Both the position numbers and the translations under genes were made by a program. The notes beneath the pieces are model-generated. The model made no database searches. It was not told where the DNA came from and was given only the letters and a program-made list of their open reading frames with translations. 36,865 bases of DNA, taken from positions 1 to 36,865 of the forward strand of contig JAIXZA010000060.1 in assembly GCA_027489965.1 (NCBI GenBank). The letters are read 5' to 3'. Of the stretch, positions 9,356 to 17,739 are shown piece by piece; the first letter of the stretch is position 1, and each line of letters opens with the position of its first letter. The DNA comes from Verrucomicrobiaceae bacterium (GTDB lineage: Bacteria > Verrucomicrobiota > Verrucomicrobiia > Verrucomicrobiales > Verrucomicrobiaceae).

Positions 9356-9867
9356 GGACAGGTCTCATTTTGAAGTTGCAGGCGCATGCATTCACCGAGT
9401 GTTTTGTGGAGGCGGGCGAGTGCTTGATAGACGGTCTCGATTTTGCGCCCCATAATCGCAGCCACTTCGGTGCAGTTCCGCCGCTCGAAATAACGCAGGC
9501 GTAGGAGTTCGCGGTTGTTCGGGGTTATCTGATCAATGCACTTGCCGAGAGTTTCCTGCAAGTCATCAGTCTGTGCTCGCTCAGGCCACTCCGCGGCGAG
9601 AATATCAAGCATTTCGTCGCTTAGCCCCACATAGCGACCATCACGCGCACGTAAGATATCGATGGCACGATTCTTTCCCGCTAGTCTTGCCCAGTTCATC
9701 ACATGGGCCGCTGTCTCGAAATCCCCTGCCCTGCCGACAGCCTTCACACAGATCTCCTGAAACACATCCTCGGCGAGATGAAAATCCCGCGTCACGCTGG
9801 CAAAGAAGGCCGTGAGCGGCAGACGCTCCGCTAGCAAAATGGCAGCAATGTTTTCTGGGATAAGCAT
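9352..9867 (-). CDS. ECF-type RNA polymerase sigma factor
   Basis: 171 residues. Region 2 lies at about 15-85 (AEDVFQEICVKA, then WARLAGKNRAIDILRARD) and region 4 at about 115-165 (LLRLRYFERRNCTEVAAIMGRKIETVYQALARLHKTL). It belongs to the large Rhodopirellula/Verrucomicrobium ECF group. The start at 9867 follows an AT-rich stretch. The stop overlaps the start of the membrane anti-sigma-like gene, so the two are co-translated. Such pairs often respond to surface or nutrient signals; the regulon cannot be read from this window. Confidence 0.93.
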   Translation of the reverse strand: MLIPENIAAILLAERLPLTAFFASVTRDFHLAEDVFQEICVKAVGRAGDFETAAHVMNWARLAGKNRAIDILRARDGRYVGLSDEMLDILAAEWPERAQTDDLQETLGKCIDQITPNNRELLRLRYFERRNCTEVAAIMGRKIETVYQALARLHKTLGECMRLQLQNETCP

Positions 9868-9985
9868 GTATTTAACAGAATACGGATTCTCTATGGAAAA
9901 CTCGACACGACACGCAGAATCGCAGGCAAGATCATGTGAACATTTTGCTGCGCCATCTATCTGCGCAGCAGCCCCAAATTCAGCC

Positions 9986-11368
9986 TCATTTTATGGGCGG
10001 CTCAAAGACGCCGAAGGCCTCAACATTCACCTTACCTGTCGGCAGTAGTTCCAGCGTGTGCAGACTATTGGATAAGGATTGCACGAGACGTGTGACAAAG
10101 ACTTCACCGTCTGTGCCTTTGAATGAAACCTCGCTGACTCCTGCTCGGCGAATATGCCAGGTGAACGAATCACCCCTACCAGTGCGCTCGGCACGACGCC
10201 AGAGTTCAGGATCAATGATGATCTGTCGACTGGTACTTGTGAAGGGCTTGAAGGCATTGCCCTGACCATCTGGCCCAGTGACACTGCCTGTGAGCTCATA
10301 GTCACCTTCATCACTGGTCATGATGATTTTCCATGCCTGCGGGATGATCTTTTCACCGAGCGTGATGGCATGAGGAGCCTGATCTCGGGGCAAGCTGCCT
10401 TTCCCCTCTTTGTGATTCTTTTCATCAGGCAGCACATAGCTCATGAGAAAGGCATCCAACTGATCAGCAGGTTGGCCGTCGATCAAAACGCGTGCGCTAC
10501 CACCTGTCGTAGACTTTTTGCCGATGAGGTCGATTCGGTTGCCGGTGAATGTGAGCTTGATCGACCCGTTCTTTGCGATGGGTACAGTCACACGACGCTC
10601 GCGTGATTCTGGTTTATAACTAAAGACTTCAGGCTGGCGAAAATGGGCAAGAATGTTGGAGTTGATGATCTTGGCACCATAGTCACTCTGATGAACCGCA
10701 TCTTTGAGGAGCGATGAAATAGGCAGCTTATTTGCGATCAAGTAGGCAGACCAGTCACGGCGATTCTCAATGAACTCGACCTGATATTTGCGACAGACCT
10801 CGCGCACCTGTTCCACGTTTTGCTGGGGTGAGTTTTCAGTCTTACCCCACTCTGCGGCATCACTTTCACGCCAATGAATGCTGGGGACGATGATGTCAGC
10901 GGTGCTGTGTTGGCGAATTTCAAGAATGAGTTTTTCCAAATCCTGAGGATTCCCAATGGTGTAAGTGATGATCAAATCCGGTTGATCCGGGATGACTAGA
11001 TGCCGTAACCAACCGCGAGCATATTGCCAGGGGCAGGAGTTACCGACCATCTTTTTGTATTCGATCCGTGGTGCGTTCGGGAAGCGCTTCGGGATCTCTT
11101 CCTGCCAAAACTCACCGCTGCCCAGCATGTTCGTATAGCTTGATCCGATGGCCCAAATGAGAAAAGGTCGTGAAGGTGTGATACCTTGTTTGAGCTTCTG
11201 AATTGTCAGTGCCAGATGCTGACCATCAGCGACATCTGCTTTCGCGACATATTCAGGAGCGCCCGCAGGCCGCCCCTTGAGAGAGATCGGCTCATCAGTC
11301 GTGATATTGCGCTTATCCTGGGCCAGCAAAACAAAAGGCAACAGAAAGGCGATAAGCGTATGTTTCAT
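9986..11368 (-). CDS. SGNH/GDSL-family hydrolase, secreted
   Basis: 460 residues from the ATG at 11368; a TTG three codons upstream is in frame but less likely. A signal peptide (MKHTLIAFLLPFVLLAQ) leads to an SGNH core: nucleophile block IWAIGSSYT (Ser76 or Ser77), GNS at 109-111, GNPQD at about 139-143 as the Asn block, and Asp223/His226 in DAVHQSDYG as the catalytic dyad. The C-terminal half is beta-rich and looks like an accessory sugar-binding region. Members remove acetyl or other acyl groups from carbohydrates. It starts 12 bp after the sulfatase stop, so sulfate and ester removal from the same polysaccharide is a reasonable inference. Confidence 0.8.
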   Translation of the reverse strand: MKHTLIAFLLPFVLLAQDKRNITTDEPISLKGRPAGAPEYVAKADVADGQHLALTIQKLKQGITPSRPFLIWAIGSSYTNMLGSGEFWQEEIPKRFPNAPRIEYKKMVGNSCPWQYARGWLRHLVIPDQPDLIITYTIGNPQDLEKLILEIRQHSTADIIVPSIHWRESDAAEWGKTENSPQQNVEQVREVCRKYQVEFIENRRDWSAYLIANKLPISSLLKDAVHQSDYGAKIINSNILAHFRQPEVFSYKPESRERRVTVPIAKNGSIKLTFTGNRIDLIGKKSTTGGSARVLIDGQPADQLDAFLMSYVLPDEKNHKEGKGSLPRDQAPHAITLGEKIIPQAWKIIMTSDEGDYELTGSVTGPDGQGNAFKPFTSTSRQIIIDPELWRRAERTGRGDSFTWHIRRAGVSEVSFKGTDGEVFVTRLVQSLSNSLHTLELLPTGKVNVEAFGVFEPPIK

Positions 11369-11380
11369 AAATTTCAAAGT

Positions 11381-12763
11381 TCAACGCACCAGAATCTCGC
11401 GCTCCGTGGCATCCATCTCGACTTCCCAGGCTTTAAGCTTGGACTTCAAATCTTCGAGGATCTCAGGGTGCTGATAACCTAAGTCGGCGCGCTCGCCAAT
11501 GTCTTCCTGGATATTAAAGAGGAGATCCATAGTGTTACCATCATTGATGTATTTCCAGGGGCCTTGGCGGATGGCTCTTTGCTTGCGGTTGCTGCGATCA
11601 ATGCGCCAGAAAAAGGTGCGCTCAGCAGGTTTGGCATCACTCACAAGCAGAGGCAAGAGATTGATACCATCGAGCGGTTTAGGTGCTGGAGTGGTGATGC
11701 CTGCCGCCGCGAGAAAGGTAGCGTGAAGATCCATGGTAATGGCCATTTGCGCGGTAACTTTACCTTTCGGCAATTGCTTGGGCCAACGCATGAGGCAAGG
11801 AACACGAATACCGCCCTCCCAGACGGTGGCTTTGTGGTGAAACAACGGAGCGTTTCGACTGAAGCGCTCGCCTCCATTGTCGCTGGAAAAAACGACGAGC
11901 GTGTTATCGGCAAGGCCTTGTTTTTCCAACTCTGTGAGCATCATACCGACTCCGCGATCAATGCGTTCTACCATGGCTTTATAGATGGCACGGCTGCCGT
12001 GATGCATGGTCTCTTTAGTCACCATCGGCGTCTCGGGAGCATCGGGAGTTTGATACGGTGCATGGACAGCGAGATGCGGCACATACAAGAAGAAGGGCTG
12101 CTTGGCGTGATCACGGATAAACTTCGTGGCGCGCTCATTGACGAGGTCAGTGAAGTAGCCCTCCTCTTTCCCAGGCTTCAGCCCTTCGCGCAGCGCATAG
12201 GTGCCGTCATAATAGCTGTGCTTGTAGTAGTCAGCGTGCCCTAACAACTCACCAAAGAACTCATCAAAGCCGCGCTTGGTGGGATTATACTCATCTTTAA
12301 AACCGAGATGCCATTTACCAAACGCACCCGTGGCATAGCTAGCCGACTTCAGCCGATCTGCGATGGTCGTCTCACTCAAAGGCAGTCCAAGTGCGTGAAT
12401 GTCAGGCTCAGCCACCCACTCACTTTTCACGCGGCGGAACTGCTCTACTTGATACCCAAAAGCAAACTCTAATCCGCAGCGCTGCTGCCAGCGTCCAGTC
12501 ATGAAACCAGTGCGTGTCGGCGTGCAGACGGGCGCATTGGAATAGAAGTCGGTGAACTTCACACCATCTCTAGCCAGACTATCAATGTTCGGCGTTGCGA
12601 TATCCGTGCAGCCCATGCAACCGAGATCTCCGTAGCCGAAGTCGTCAGCTAGGATAAAGAGAATATTAGGGCGCTGCTCAGAGGCTGAGGCTGAGCTTAG
12701 AATCAAAAACCAGAGAAATAATCCGAGGTGCAGCGCTTGATGAAAAAAGGCAGACAGTTTCAT
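11381..12763 (-). CDS. Secreted formylglycine-dependent sulfatase (S1 family)
   Basis: 460 residues with a signal peptide ending near residue 28. RPNILFILADDFGYGDLG (31-48) supplies the metal-binding Asp pair. Cys80 in VCTPTRTGFMTGR is the site converted to formylglycine (C-x-P-x-R). SSDNGG and KWHLG, typical of the family, are also present. It cleaves sulfate esters, probably from sulfated polysaccharides, in the periplasm or at the surface. Maturation needs a formylglycine-generating enzyme that is not in this window. The start codon lies in the loop of a perfect 14-bp inverted repeat (12746-12798), which may terminate the upstream operon or control this start. An SGNH hydrolase follows 12 bp downstream. 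Confidence 0.95.
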   Translation of the reverse strand: MKLSAFFHQALHLGLFLWFLILSSASASEQRPNILFILADDFGYGDLGCMGCTDIATPNIDSLARDGVKFTDFYSNAPVCTPTRTGFMTGRWQQRCGLEFAFGYQVEQFRRVKSEWVAEPDIHALGLPLSETTIADRLKSASYATGAFGKWHLGFKDEYNPTKRGFDEFFGELLGHADYYKHSYYDGTYALREGLKPGKEEGYFTDLVNERATKFIRDHAKQPFFLYVPHLAVHAPYQTPDAPETPMVTKETMHHGSRAIYKAMVERIDRGVGMMLTELEKQGLADNTLVVFSSDNGGERFSRNAPLFHHKATVWEGGIRVPCLMRWPKQLPKGKVTAQMAITMDLHATFLAAAGITTPAPKPLDGINLLPLLVSDAKPAERTFFWRIDRSNRKQRAIRQGPWKYINDGNTMDLLFNIQEDIGERADLGYQHPEILEDLKSKLKAWEVEMDATEREILVR

Positions 12764-12798
12764 GTGGCGTTATGAACGCGACTCAACTGTCTGCCTTT
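12746..12798 (-). terminator. Perfect 14-bp hairpin with U-run, spanning the sulfatase start codon
   Basis: Arms 12746-12759 and 12785-12798 are exact reverse complements (AAAGGCAGACAGTT) with a 25-nt loop. On the minus strand the 3' arm ends in a run of six T. It begins 28 bp after the dhaL stop, as expected for an intrinsic terminator of the glpX-lsrF-dhaL operon. The sulfatase ATG (12761-12763) lies in the loop and the 3' arm encodes its first residues. The loop is longer than usual for a terminator. Confidence 0.65.
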
Positions 12799-12826
12799 CT
12801 ACCAAACCGTGATTCAATCCATTGAC

Positions 12827-13453
12827 TCAACCCAAAACGTAATCGCGCATGGTGCTTAGCATAATCGTGACCGAGCAGGCACCCGCATCTGGGAAACCAA
12901 TGCAGGCTTCTCCGAGAGTTTTCGCGCGACCAAACTGAGCGATCATGGCTTTGCTCGCATCTTTGCCGGACTCAGCGGCTGCGGCGACGGCTGTCAAAGC
13001 ATCGGGCAGATCCAACGCAGTGACCTCGCGAGATTTCGCAGCAGCTGGGGCAAGAGCATCAATCATGGTTTTATCGCCAGGCTTAGCACCACCCCGTTTC
13101 ATGACACCATCGAGCGCCGCCTCCAGCAATAGGGCAAGGCCTTCTGAATCCAGAACATCACGACCCGCCAGAGCTTTACCACCGGCACGATAAACGGTGC
13201 CAAAGAGCGCGCCCGAGGCACCGCCCATGCTGGACATCATCGCCGTTCCTGTTGTGACGAAGACTTGTTCGACGCTGCTCGGCTCTAAAGGCTCAAGCTG
13301 CACTTTCACGGCTTCCATTCCGCGTTTCATGCCAAGACCGTGGTCGCCATCGCCTAGGTCACGGTCAGCTTGAGAAAGCATGGCTTCTGCAGCGATGATG
13401 GCGTCTGCCACCTGAATCATCATGAGGCGGACTTGATTGGGTTTAAGTTCCAT
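12827..13453 (-). CDS. dhaL: Dihydroxyacetone kinase ADP/ATP-binding subunit DhaL
   Basis: 208 residues, the normal length for DhaL (DAK2 fold). Diagnostic blocks are DRDLGDGDHGLGMKRG (Mg-nucleotide ligands), SSMGGASGALFGT and GAKPGDKTMIDALAPA. DhaL transfers phosphate to dihydroxyacetone held covalently by DhaK, either from ATP or from the PTS protein DhaM. No dhaK or dhaM is present in the window, so the partner must lie elsewhere or the protein acts on a different substrate. It starts 12 bp after the lsrF-like gene and is last in the glpX operon. The neighbours suggest a triose-to-hexose phosphate route. Confidence 0.92.
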   Translation of the reverse strand: MELKPNQVRLMMIQVADAIIAAEAMLSQADRDLGDGDHGLGMKRGMEAVKVQLEPLEPSSVEQVFVTTGTAMMSSMGGASGALFGTVYRAGGKALAGRDVLDSEGLALLLEAALDGVMKRGGAKPGDKTMIDALAPAAAKSREVTALDLPDALTAVAAAAESGKDASKAMIAQFGRAKTLGEACIGFPDAGACSVTIMLSTMRDYVLG

Positions 13454-13465
13454 GGTTGTCAGAAA

Positions 13466-14428
13466 TTACTTGGTTCCTTTGGCCTTGAGATCGTTGTACA
13501 TGGCGTAGCCTTGCTCAGGAGTCAGACCTTCATGCACCACACCGCGCACGGCTTGCATCATGCTGATCGGCGCATCGCTCTGGAAAATATTACGCCCCAT
13601 GTCCACACCATTAGCACCTTGCTGGATGGCGTTGTAGCACATGGTCAGCGCATCGAGTTCCGGAAGCTTTTTACCACCAGCGATGACGATTGGTACTGGG
13701 CAGCAGGAGGTGACGGTATCAAACTCAGTGTCCGTGTAGTAGCACTTCACGACATTAGCTCCGAGCTCAGCCATGATGCGCGTCGCAAGGCGGAAATACT
13801 GCGGGGTGCGAGCCATGGCACGACCGACAGCGGTCACACCCATGACAGCGATGCCGTAACGGCTGGCCGCATCGACAAGGTCTGTGAGATTCTTCAACGA
13901 CTGACGCTCGTAAGCACTGCCGATGAATACTTGAACAGCGAGAACGCTGGCATTGAGACGAATGGCTTCTTCGATATTAAGAGCAGTGCTTTCATTGGAA
14001 AGCGGCTCAAAGCCTGGGCGGTTAAACTTGGCTTTCTTTCCGTCGATTTCACCTTCCCATTCTTCCATCGGACTCACCATGGAAGTGCCACCCGAAGCAC
14101 GCAGAGCGATGGCTTTCGTGGTGCTGGCAGGGATGACGCTACGCTGAATGCCACGCGTGAGCATGAGACAATCGGCATACGGAGCGAGAGGGAGAATGGT
14201 CTGATCGACACGCTCTAGACCTGTGGTTGGGCCTTGGAAATAACCATGATCAAAGGCGAGCATGACAGTACGACCATCTTTGGGATCAAAGATTCGACTC
14301 ATGCGGTTTTTGAGACCCCAGTCGTATTGGTGGCAACCTTTGAGGAAAAAGCCTGGAGCCTCCTGTGGGGTCGATGTGAAATATTCTTTGTCCTTCTTGT
14401 CTGCTGCGCTGGTTTGGATATCGGCCAT
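13466..14428 (-). CDS. lsrF: LsrF-like class I aldolase/thiolase (DeoC/FbaB fold)
   Basis: 320 residues. The sequence matches LsrF closely in several blocks: [32 protein letters not shown] and [12 protein letters not shown]. Lys228 in VVKCYYT is the expected Schiff-base lysine. LsrF cleaves the phosphorylated AI-2 derivative to DHAP and acetyl-CoA; relatives in the same fold are archaeal-type fructose-bisphosphate aldolases. Compared with enterobacterial LsrF there is an insertion of about 20 residues at 118-147. No lsrK, lsrG or transport genes are nearby, so an AI-2 role is not supported by context. Between glpX (12 bp upstream) and dhaL (12 bp downstream), an aldolase acting on DHAP is more likely. 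Confidence 0.85.
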   Translation of the reverse strand: MADIQTSAADKKDKEYFTSTPQEAPGFFLKGCHQYDWGLKNRMSRIFDPKDGRTVMLAFDHGYFQGPTTGLERVDQTILPLAPYADCLMLTRGIQRSVIPASTTKAIALRASGGTSMVSPMEEWEGEIDGKKAKFNRPGFEPLSNESTALNIEEAIRLNASVLAVQVFIGSAYERQSLKNLTDLVDAASRYGIAVMGVTAVGRAMARTPQYFRLATRIMAELGANVVKCYYTDTEFDTVTSCCPVPIVIAGGKKLPELDALTMCYNAIQQGANGVDMGRNIFQSDAPISMMQAVRGVVHEGLTPEQGYAMYNDLKAKGTK

Positions 14429-14440
14429 GATGTTTGTTGA

Positions 14441-15520
14441 TTAGGGGGTTGGGTTGATGAGGAAACTTTCGCGGAGAGGGATGAGCTTGCGATTCAAGTC
14501 ATGCGTGGCGTGGATGCGGCGCACCGTCCCGCTGCGGGCGCGCATGAGAATGCTGTGGGTTTCAGCCCGGTGATGCCCTATGAGCTTCACACCCGGCACG
14601 AGCGGACTGTCACTAATCCCGGTCGCACAAAACAGAGCACTATCACCTTCGATCAGGTCATCGACATGATAGTGACAAAAGAGATTGGCCTCAGATTTTA
14701 GGATGGCTGAACGATCACGCGTGTCAGCTTCATTCATCCACATGGCAAGCTGCATATCGCCACCCAGACACTTGATCGCAGCTGCCGCTAAAATGCCTTC
14801 CGGTGTGCCGCCGATGCCGATGTAGAGGTCGACTCCGCTTTCAGGCAATGATGGCGCTACGGCTGCAGTGACATCACCATCACTGATCATGCGCAAAGCG
14901 GCACCACTGGCACGAATGCTGGCGATGATATCTGCGTGCCGAGGACGATCCATGGTCACGACAACGAGATCACGCAGTCTTTTACCCAGAACTTTGGCGG
15001 TGATTTCCAGCACCTCACCCACGGGCATGGAGAGCAGTGGCAGGGCACCTGTTTTCTTGAAATGCTCACGCAAAGCCGGCCCGTAAGCGATCTTGTGGCT
15101 ATAAAAGCTAGGCAAGTGGCGCATCACGGATTTAACTCCTTCCGGCACCTGTGCAGCTGCCATGACCGAGATGCTATTGGGCAGTCCTTTGGATAAATTC
15201 GAGGTGCCATCCACGGGATCAAGGGCGATTTCAAACCGAGGCGAACCCTCTTTCCAAGTGCCCAATTTCTCACCCACAAAAATCCCGGGAGCCTTATCCT
15301 TGATGCCTTCACCGATCACGACGTGACCACAAACATCCAAGAGATCAAACACACCTGCTATGGCAGCACAGGCCTCTGCATCTGCGAGTTCCTTCTCGCC
15401 ACGCCCAAGCCAATGCACCGCTTTGAGTGCCGCATTTTCCGTGGCACGCACGAATTCAAACTCAAGCACACGCTCGACGTCGTGAGTGCTGCGTAATTCT
15501 GGCAAGTTGGAGATGCTCAT
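14441..15520 (-). CDS. glpX: Class II fructose-1,6-bisphosphatase GlpX
   Basis: 359 residues. Key blocks are the metal-binding DPVDGTSNLSKG and GHVVIGEGIKDKAPG near the N-terminus, VVVTMDRPRHADII, and GIGGTPEGILAAAAIKCLGG. The enzyme hydrolyses fructose-1,6-bisphosphate to fructose-6-phosphate in gluconeogenesis; related proteins also act on sedoheptulose-1,7-bisphosphate. It is the first gene of a three-gene operon with the LsrF-like aldolase and DhaL (gaps of 12 bp each). An AraC-family regulator is transcribed divergently from the 200-bp intergenic region. Confidence 0.93.
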   Translation of the reverse strand: MSISNLPELRSTHDVERVLEFEFVRATENAALKAVHWLGRGEKELADAEACAAIAGVFDLLDVCGHVVIGEGIKDKAPGIFVGEKLGTWKEGSPRFEIALDPVDGTSNLSKGLPNSISVMAAAQVPEGVKSVMRHLPSFYSHKIAYGPALREHFKKTGALPLLSMPVGEVLEITAKVLGKRLRDLVVVTMDRPRHADIIASIRASGAALRMISDGDVTAAVAPSLPESGVDLYIGIGGTPEGILAAAAIKCLGGDMQLAMWMNEADTRDRSAILKSEANLFCHYHVDDLIEGDSALFCATGISDSPLVPGVKLIGHHRAETHSILMRARSGTVRRIHATHDLNRKLIPLRESFLINPTP

Positions 15521-15624
15521 GAGATGATTAATAATGCAGCCGAAACAGCAACACTACTGCGCGAGGCAGCATCCAGCCTTGCGAGGTTTGGGTTAGGTGT
15601 GGCGATTGGCATGACATGCTTTGG

Positions 15625-15712
15625 TTGTGTCCGATTTGGCTAGCAACTCATCTTTATCAGATCCTCTCTTGCCATCCATACCTGCATCGGCCAGATTTGT
15701 GTCTGATTTAGC
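15625..15712. promoter_or_regulatory. Candidate AraC-type operator: two direct repeats 72 bp apart
   Basis: TTGTGTCCGATTTGGC (15625-15640) and TTGTGTCTGATTTAGC (15697-15712) match at 14 of 16 positions in the same orientation. Their 72-bp spacing is close to seven helical turns. They lie between divergent glpX and the AraC-family gene, the second copy just 8 bp before that gene's ATG. Direct repeats are the usual site form for AraC-family proteins, so autoregulation and control of glpX are plausible. Confidence 0.5.
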
Positions 15713-15720
15713 AATCCGTT

Positions 15721-16554
15721 ATGCCACAGACCCCTTCTTTTCTCAGCGTCGTGCCCGCAGGGTCCGCCCACCAGGTTCAAGGGCACCGCTCCGTGGCACT
15801 GCCTGGTGTGACTGTGGACATCCTGACCACGAGGAAAATCGAACTCCAGCAATGGGAACTGCGCCGGCTCAACGATCCGTATTGGCGCTTGTATTGGCCG
15901 ATGGAATTAGGCGGCGTCATCGAGATTGATCGTCAACAAACGCCGTTAAAACCAGGCACGGTGTATCTGATCCCGCCACACACGACTTTTAGCACCACCA
16001 CCACGGGGCCTTTTAGCAAATGGTACGCCCATTTCAGCCTCGGTGCCGTGGCCGACAGAGCAGCTCCCGGAATCTACAGCTTCAGCAACACGCCTCATAT
16101 GCGTAGCCTGTTACAAAGCCTGATTCAATTAGGTGAGCAGCCGGGCAGCGTGCGCTTCCCGTGGGTGTCGATACAGCTTGTGGCGGAGGCCGTGCAGCGC
16201 CTGCCTGATAGCATCTGGGAGCAGCAGAGACTGGATCCGCGTGTCTTGAAGGCCATGGAGTTCATGAATCAGCACAAGGGGCTGAAGTTGACTGCAGATC
16301 AAATTTCTCGTCACGCCGGGCTTAGCGTGCGCAATTTAAACCATCTGTTCCAACAAGAACTGCAGCTCCCCCCCATGCGAATGCTGCTCGACTATCGCCT
16401 GGATGAAGCCTGCCGCCTGCTGCGGCACACGGATGACAGCATCGAGTACATTGCTGAATATTGCGGCCTATTGAATCGCCACTATTTCAGCCGCATGATG
16501 CGGCAGTATCGAAACACGTCACCGGCAGCGTATCGGCAGGAGAGCTGGGGTTAA
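15721..16554 (+). CDS. AraC-family transcriptional regulator
   Basis: 277 residues. The N-terminal part (about 20-150) has a cupin-like beta pattern (LKPGTVYLIPPHTTF, then WYAHFSLG) expected for effector binding. The C-terminal part (about 175-277) holds two helix-turn-helix motifs, ISRHAGLSVRNLNHLFQQE and IEYIAEYCGLLNRHYFSRMM. An in-frame stop 4 codons upstream limits the start to 15721 or later. The gene is divergent from glpX, so the glpX-lsrF-dhaL operon is the obvious target. The bound ligand is probably a sugar or small polyol, but the sequence does not show which. Confidence 0.92.
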   Translation: MPQTPSFLSVVPAGSAHQVQGHRSVALPGVTVDILTTRKIELQQWELRRLNDPYWRLYWPMELGGVIEIDRQQTPLKPGTVYLIPPHTTFSTTTTGPFSKWYAHFSLGAVADRAAPGIYSFSNTPHMRSLLQSLIQLGEQPGSVRFPWVSIQLVAEAVQRLPDSIWEQQRLDPRVLKAMEFMNQHKGLKLTADQISRHAGLSVRNLNHLFQQELQLPPMRMLLDYRLDEACRLLRHTDDSIEYIAEYCGLLNRHYFSRMMRQYRNTSPAAYRQESWG

Positions 16555-16556
16555 GC

Positions 16557-17597
16557 TCAGCACTTCACCGCCGTCATGAAGCCACGATCAGCGACCGTAT
16601 CCTGATAGGGGCCCACGGCGAAACCAAGCTCACGAAGAACCGTACCATACTCAGCAGGCGAATAACATTTGCCCTGGGTGATGTTCATCAGCAGAGCCGA
16701 GTATTCAGCCACCGGATGCGGCCCCGTTTTATCATCGTTGATAAAGGCATCATGGATGATCAGCAAACCACCCACAGGTAATGTCTCGGCAGCTTTCACC
16801 AATAGCCCGCGCATCTCTGGCACATCCCAATCGTGAAGGACGTTCGATAGCAGCACGATATCGGTTTCTGGCCAGGCGACCTTAAACATATCTCCGCTAG
16901 CCACTTGCACACGGTCCGAGAGACCATGCTTAGCGATCTCCTTCCGCACAATGGCATCCACGGGTGGCTGCTCCAGCACAGTCGCGCTTAGCTCCGAATG
17001 CGCAGCAACCATCGTCGCTGAATAGATCCCCGAGCCACCGCCGACATCCAACAAATGACGTCTCCCACCGAGCAACGGCGTCACCGCCTTGGCCAAATAC
17101 TGACCAAAGATCATGCCGCGACTGTTCATAAGATCCGTAAAGCTGCGTGCAAACTCCTCATCCAGCATGGACTCATGCCAATCCTTGGCATCTGTCTTGG
17201 CCTGCCAGTTCGCAGGCTTACCAGTACGCAAGACTTTCAGGAAGCCCTGCACAATCGGCGTATCCTGGATCGGCGCATAATACGGACCCAAATACCAAGG
17301 CGAACCCTTGACCAAATGCTCACGCCCGAGCTGAGCTAAATGATGTCTGCCCGCAAGATCCGTCGTAAGGAATCCATTGGCCCGGCAGAGCGTCAGCAAC
17401 ACATCCGCAGGCCGTGCGGCAAAGTCGAATTGTTTGCAAATCTCTTCGTCGGTCACGCCATCGTTTTGATCAAGCCACGAAAAAAAATCAAAATGCAATA
17501 AGGCCGCCGCAATCAATTCGGCCCCGTACTGGCGATCACGCAGGCGAAGAATCTGGGCTGGATCAGTGGCTGGGAGGATGGCTAAAGGATGAGACAT
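16557..17597 (-). CDS. SAM-dependent O-methyltransferase (family 2, acetylserotonin-OMT type)
   Basis: 346 residues from the ATG at 17597; a longer frame to 17660 adds 21 residues with no typical features. The N-terminal dimerisation/winged-helix part is followed by the SAM motif LLDVGGGSGIYS (about 182-193), GDMFKVAWPETDIVLLSNVLHDW and the C-terminal block. The small-molecule O-methyltransferase family covers acetylserotonin, caffeate and polyketide substrates, so the substrate cannot be predicted. Its stop faces the AraC regulator stop at a distance of 2 bp. The start is divergent from the E2 gene. Confidence 0.9.
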   Translation of the reverse strand: MSHPLAILPATDPAQILRLRDRQYGAELIAAALLHFDFFSWLDQNDGVTDEEICKQFDFAARPADVLLTLCRANGFLTTDLAGRHHLAQLGREHLVKGSPWYLGPYYAPIQDTPIVQGFLKVLRTGKPANWQAKTDAKDWHESMLDEEFARSFTDLMNSRGMIFGQYLAKAVTPLLGGRRHLLDVGGGSGIYSATMVAAHSELSATVLEQPPVDAIVRKEIAKHGLSDRVQVASGDMFKVAWPETDIVLLSNVLHDWDVPEMRGLLVKAAETLPVGGLLIIHDAFINDDKTGPHPVAEYSALLMNITQGKCYSPAEYGTVLRELGFAVGPYQDTVADRGFMTAVKC

Positions 17598-17739
17598 TCC
17601 GGCATTTTGGCGCAGAGAAACCAGAATCCGAGTTGAAAAAGATTCTTTTTCTCGGTACACAGAATTTGAGTCTTGCTCAGGACTCGTCTAGTCTCCGTCC
17701 TCTTTCTCCCCGAACTCAACACGCCGCCACCCTTCCGCC

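Noticed and set aside
9946..9970. 8-bp hairpin (TGCTGCGC / GCGCAGCA) between the SGNH hydrolase and sigma-factor genes
   Set aside because: No U-run follows on either strand, so it is not a convincing terminator, and the stem is short.
13466..14428. AI-2 quorum-sensing (lsr) locus
   Set aside because: Only the LsrF-like gene is present; no kinase, isomerase, transporter or regulator of the lsr system is nearby.
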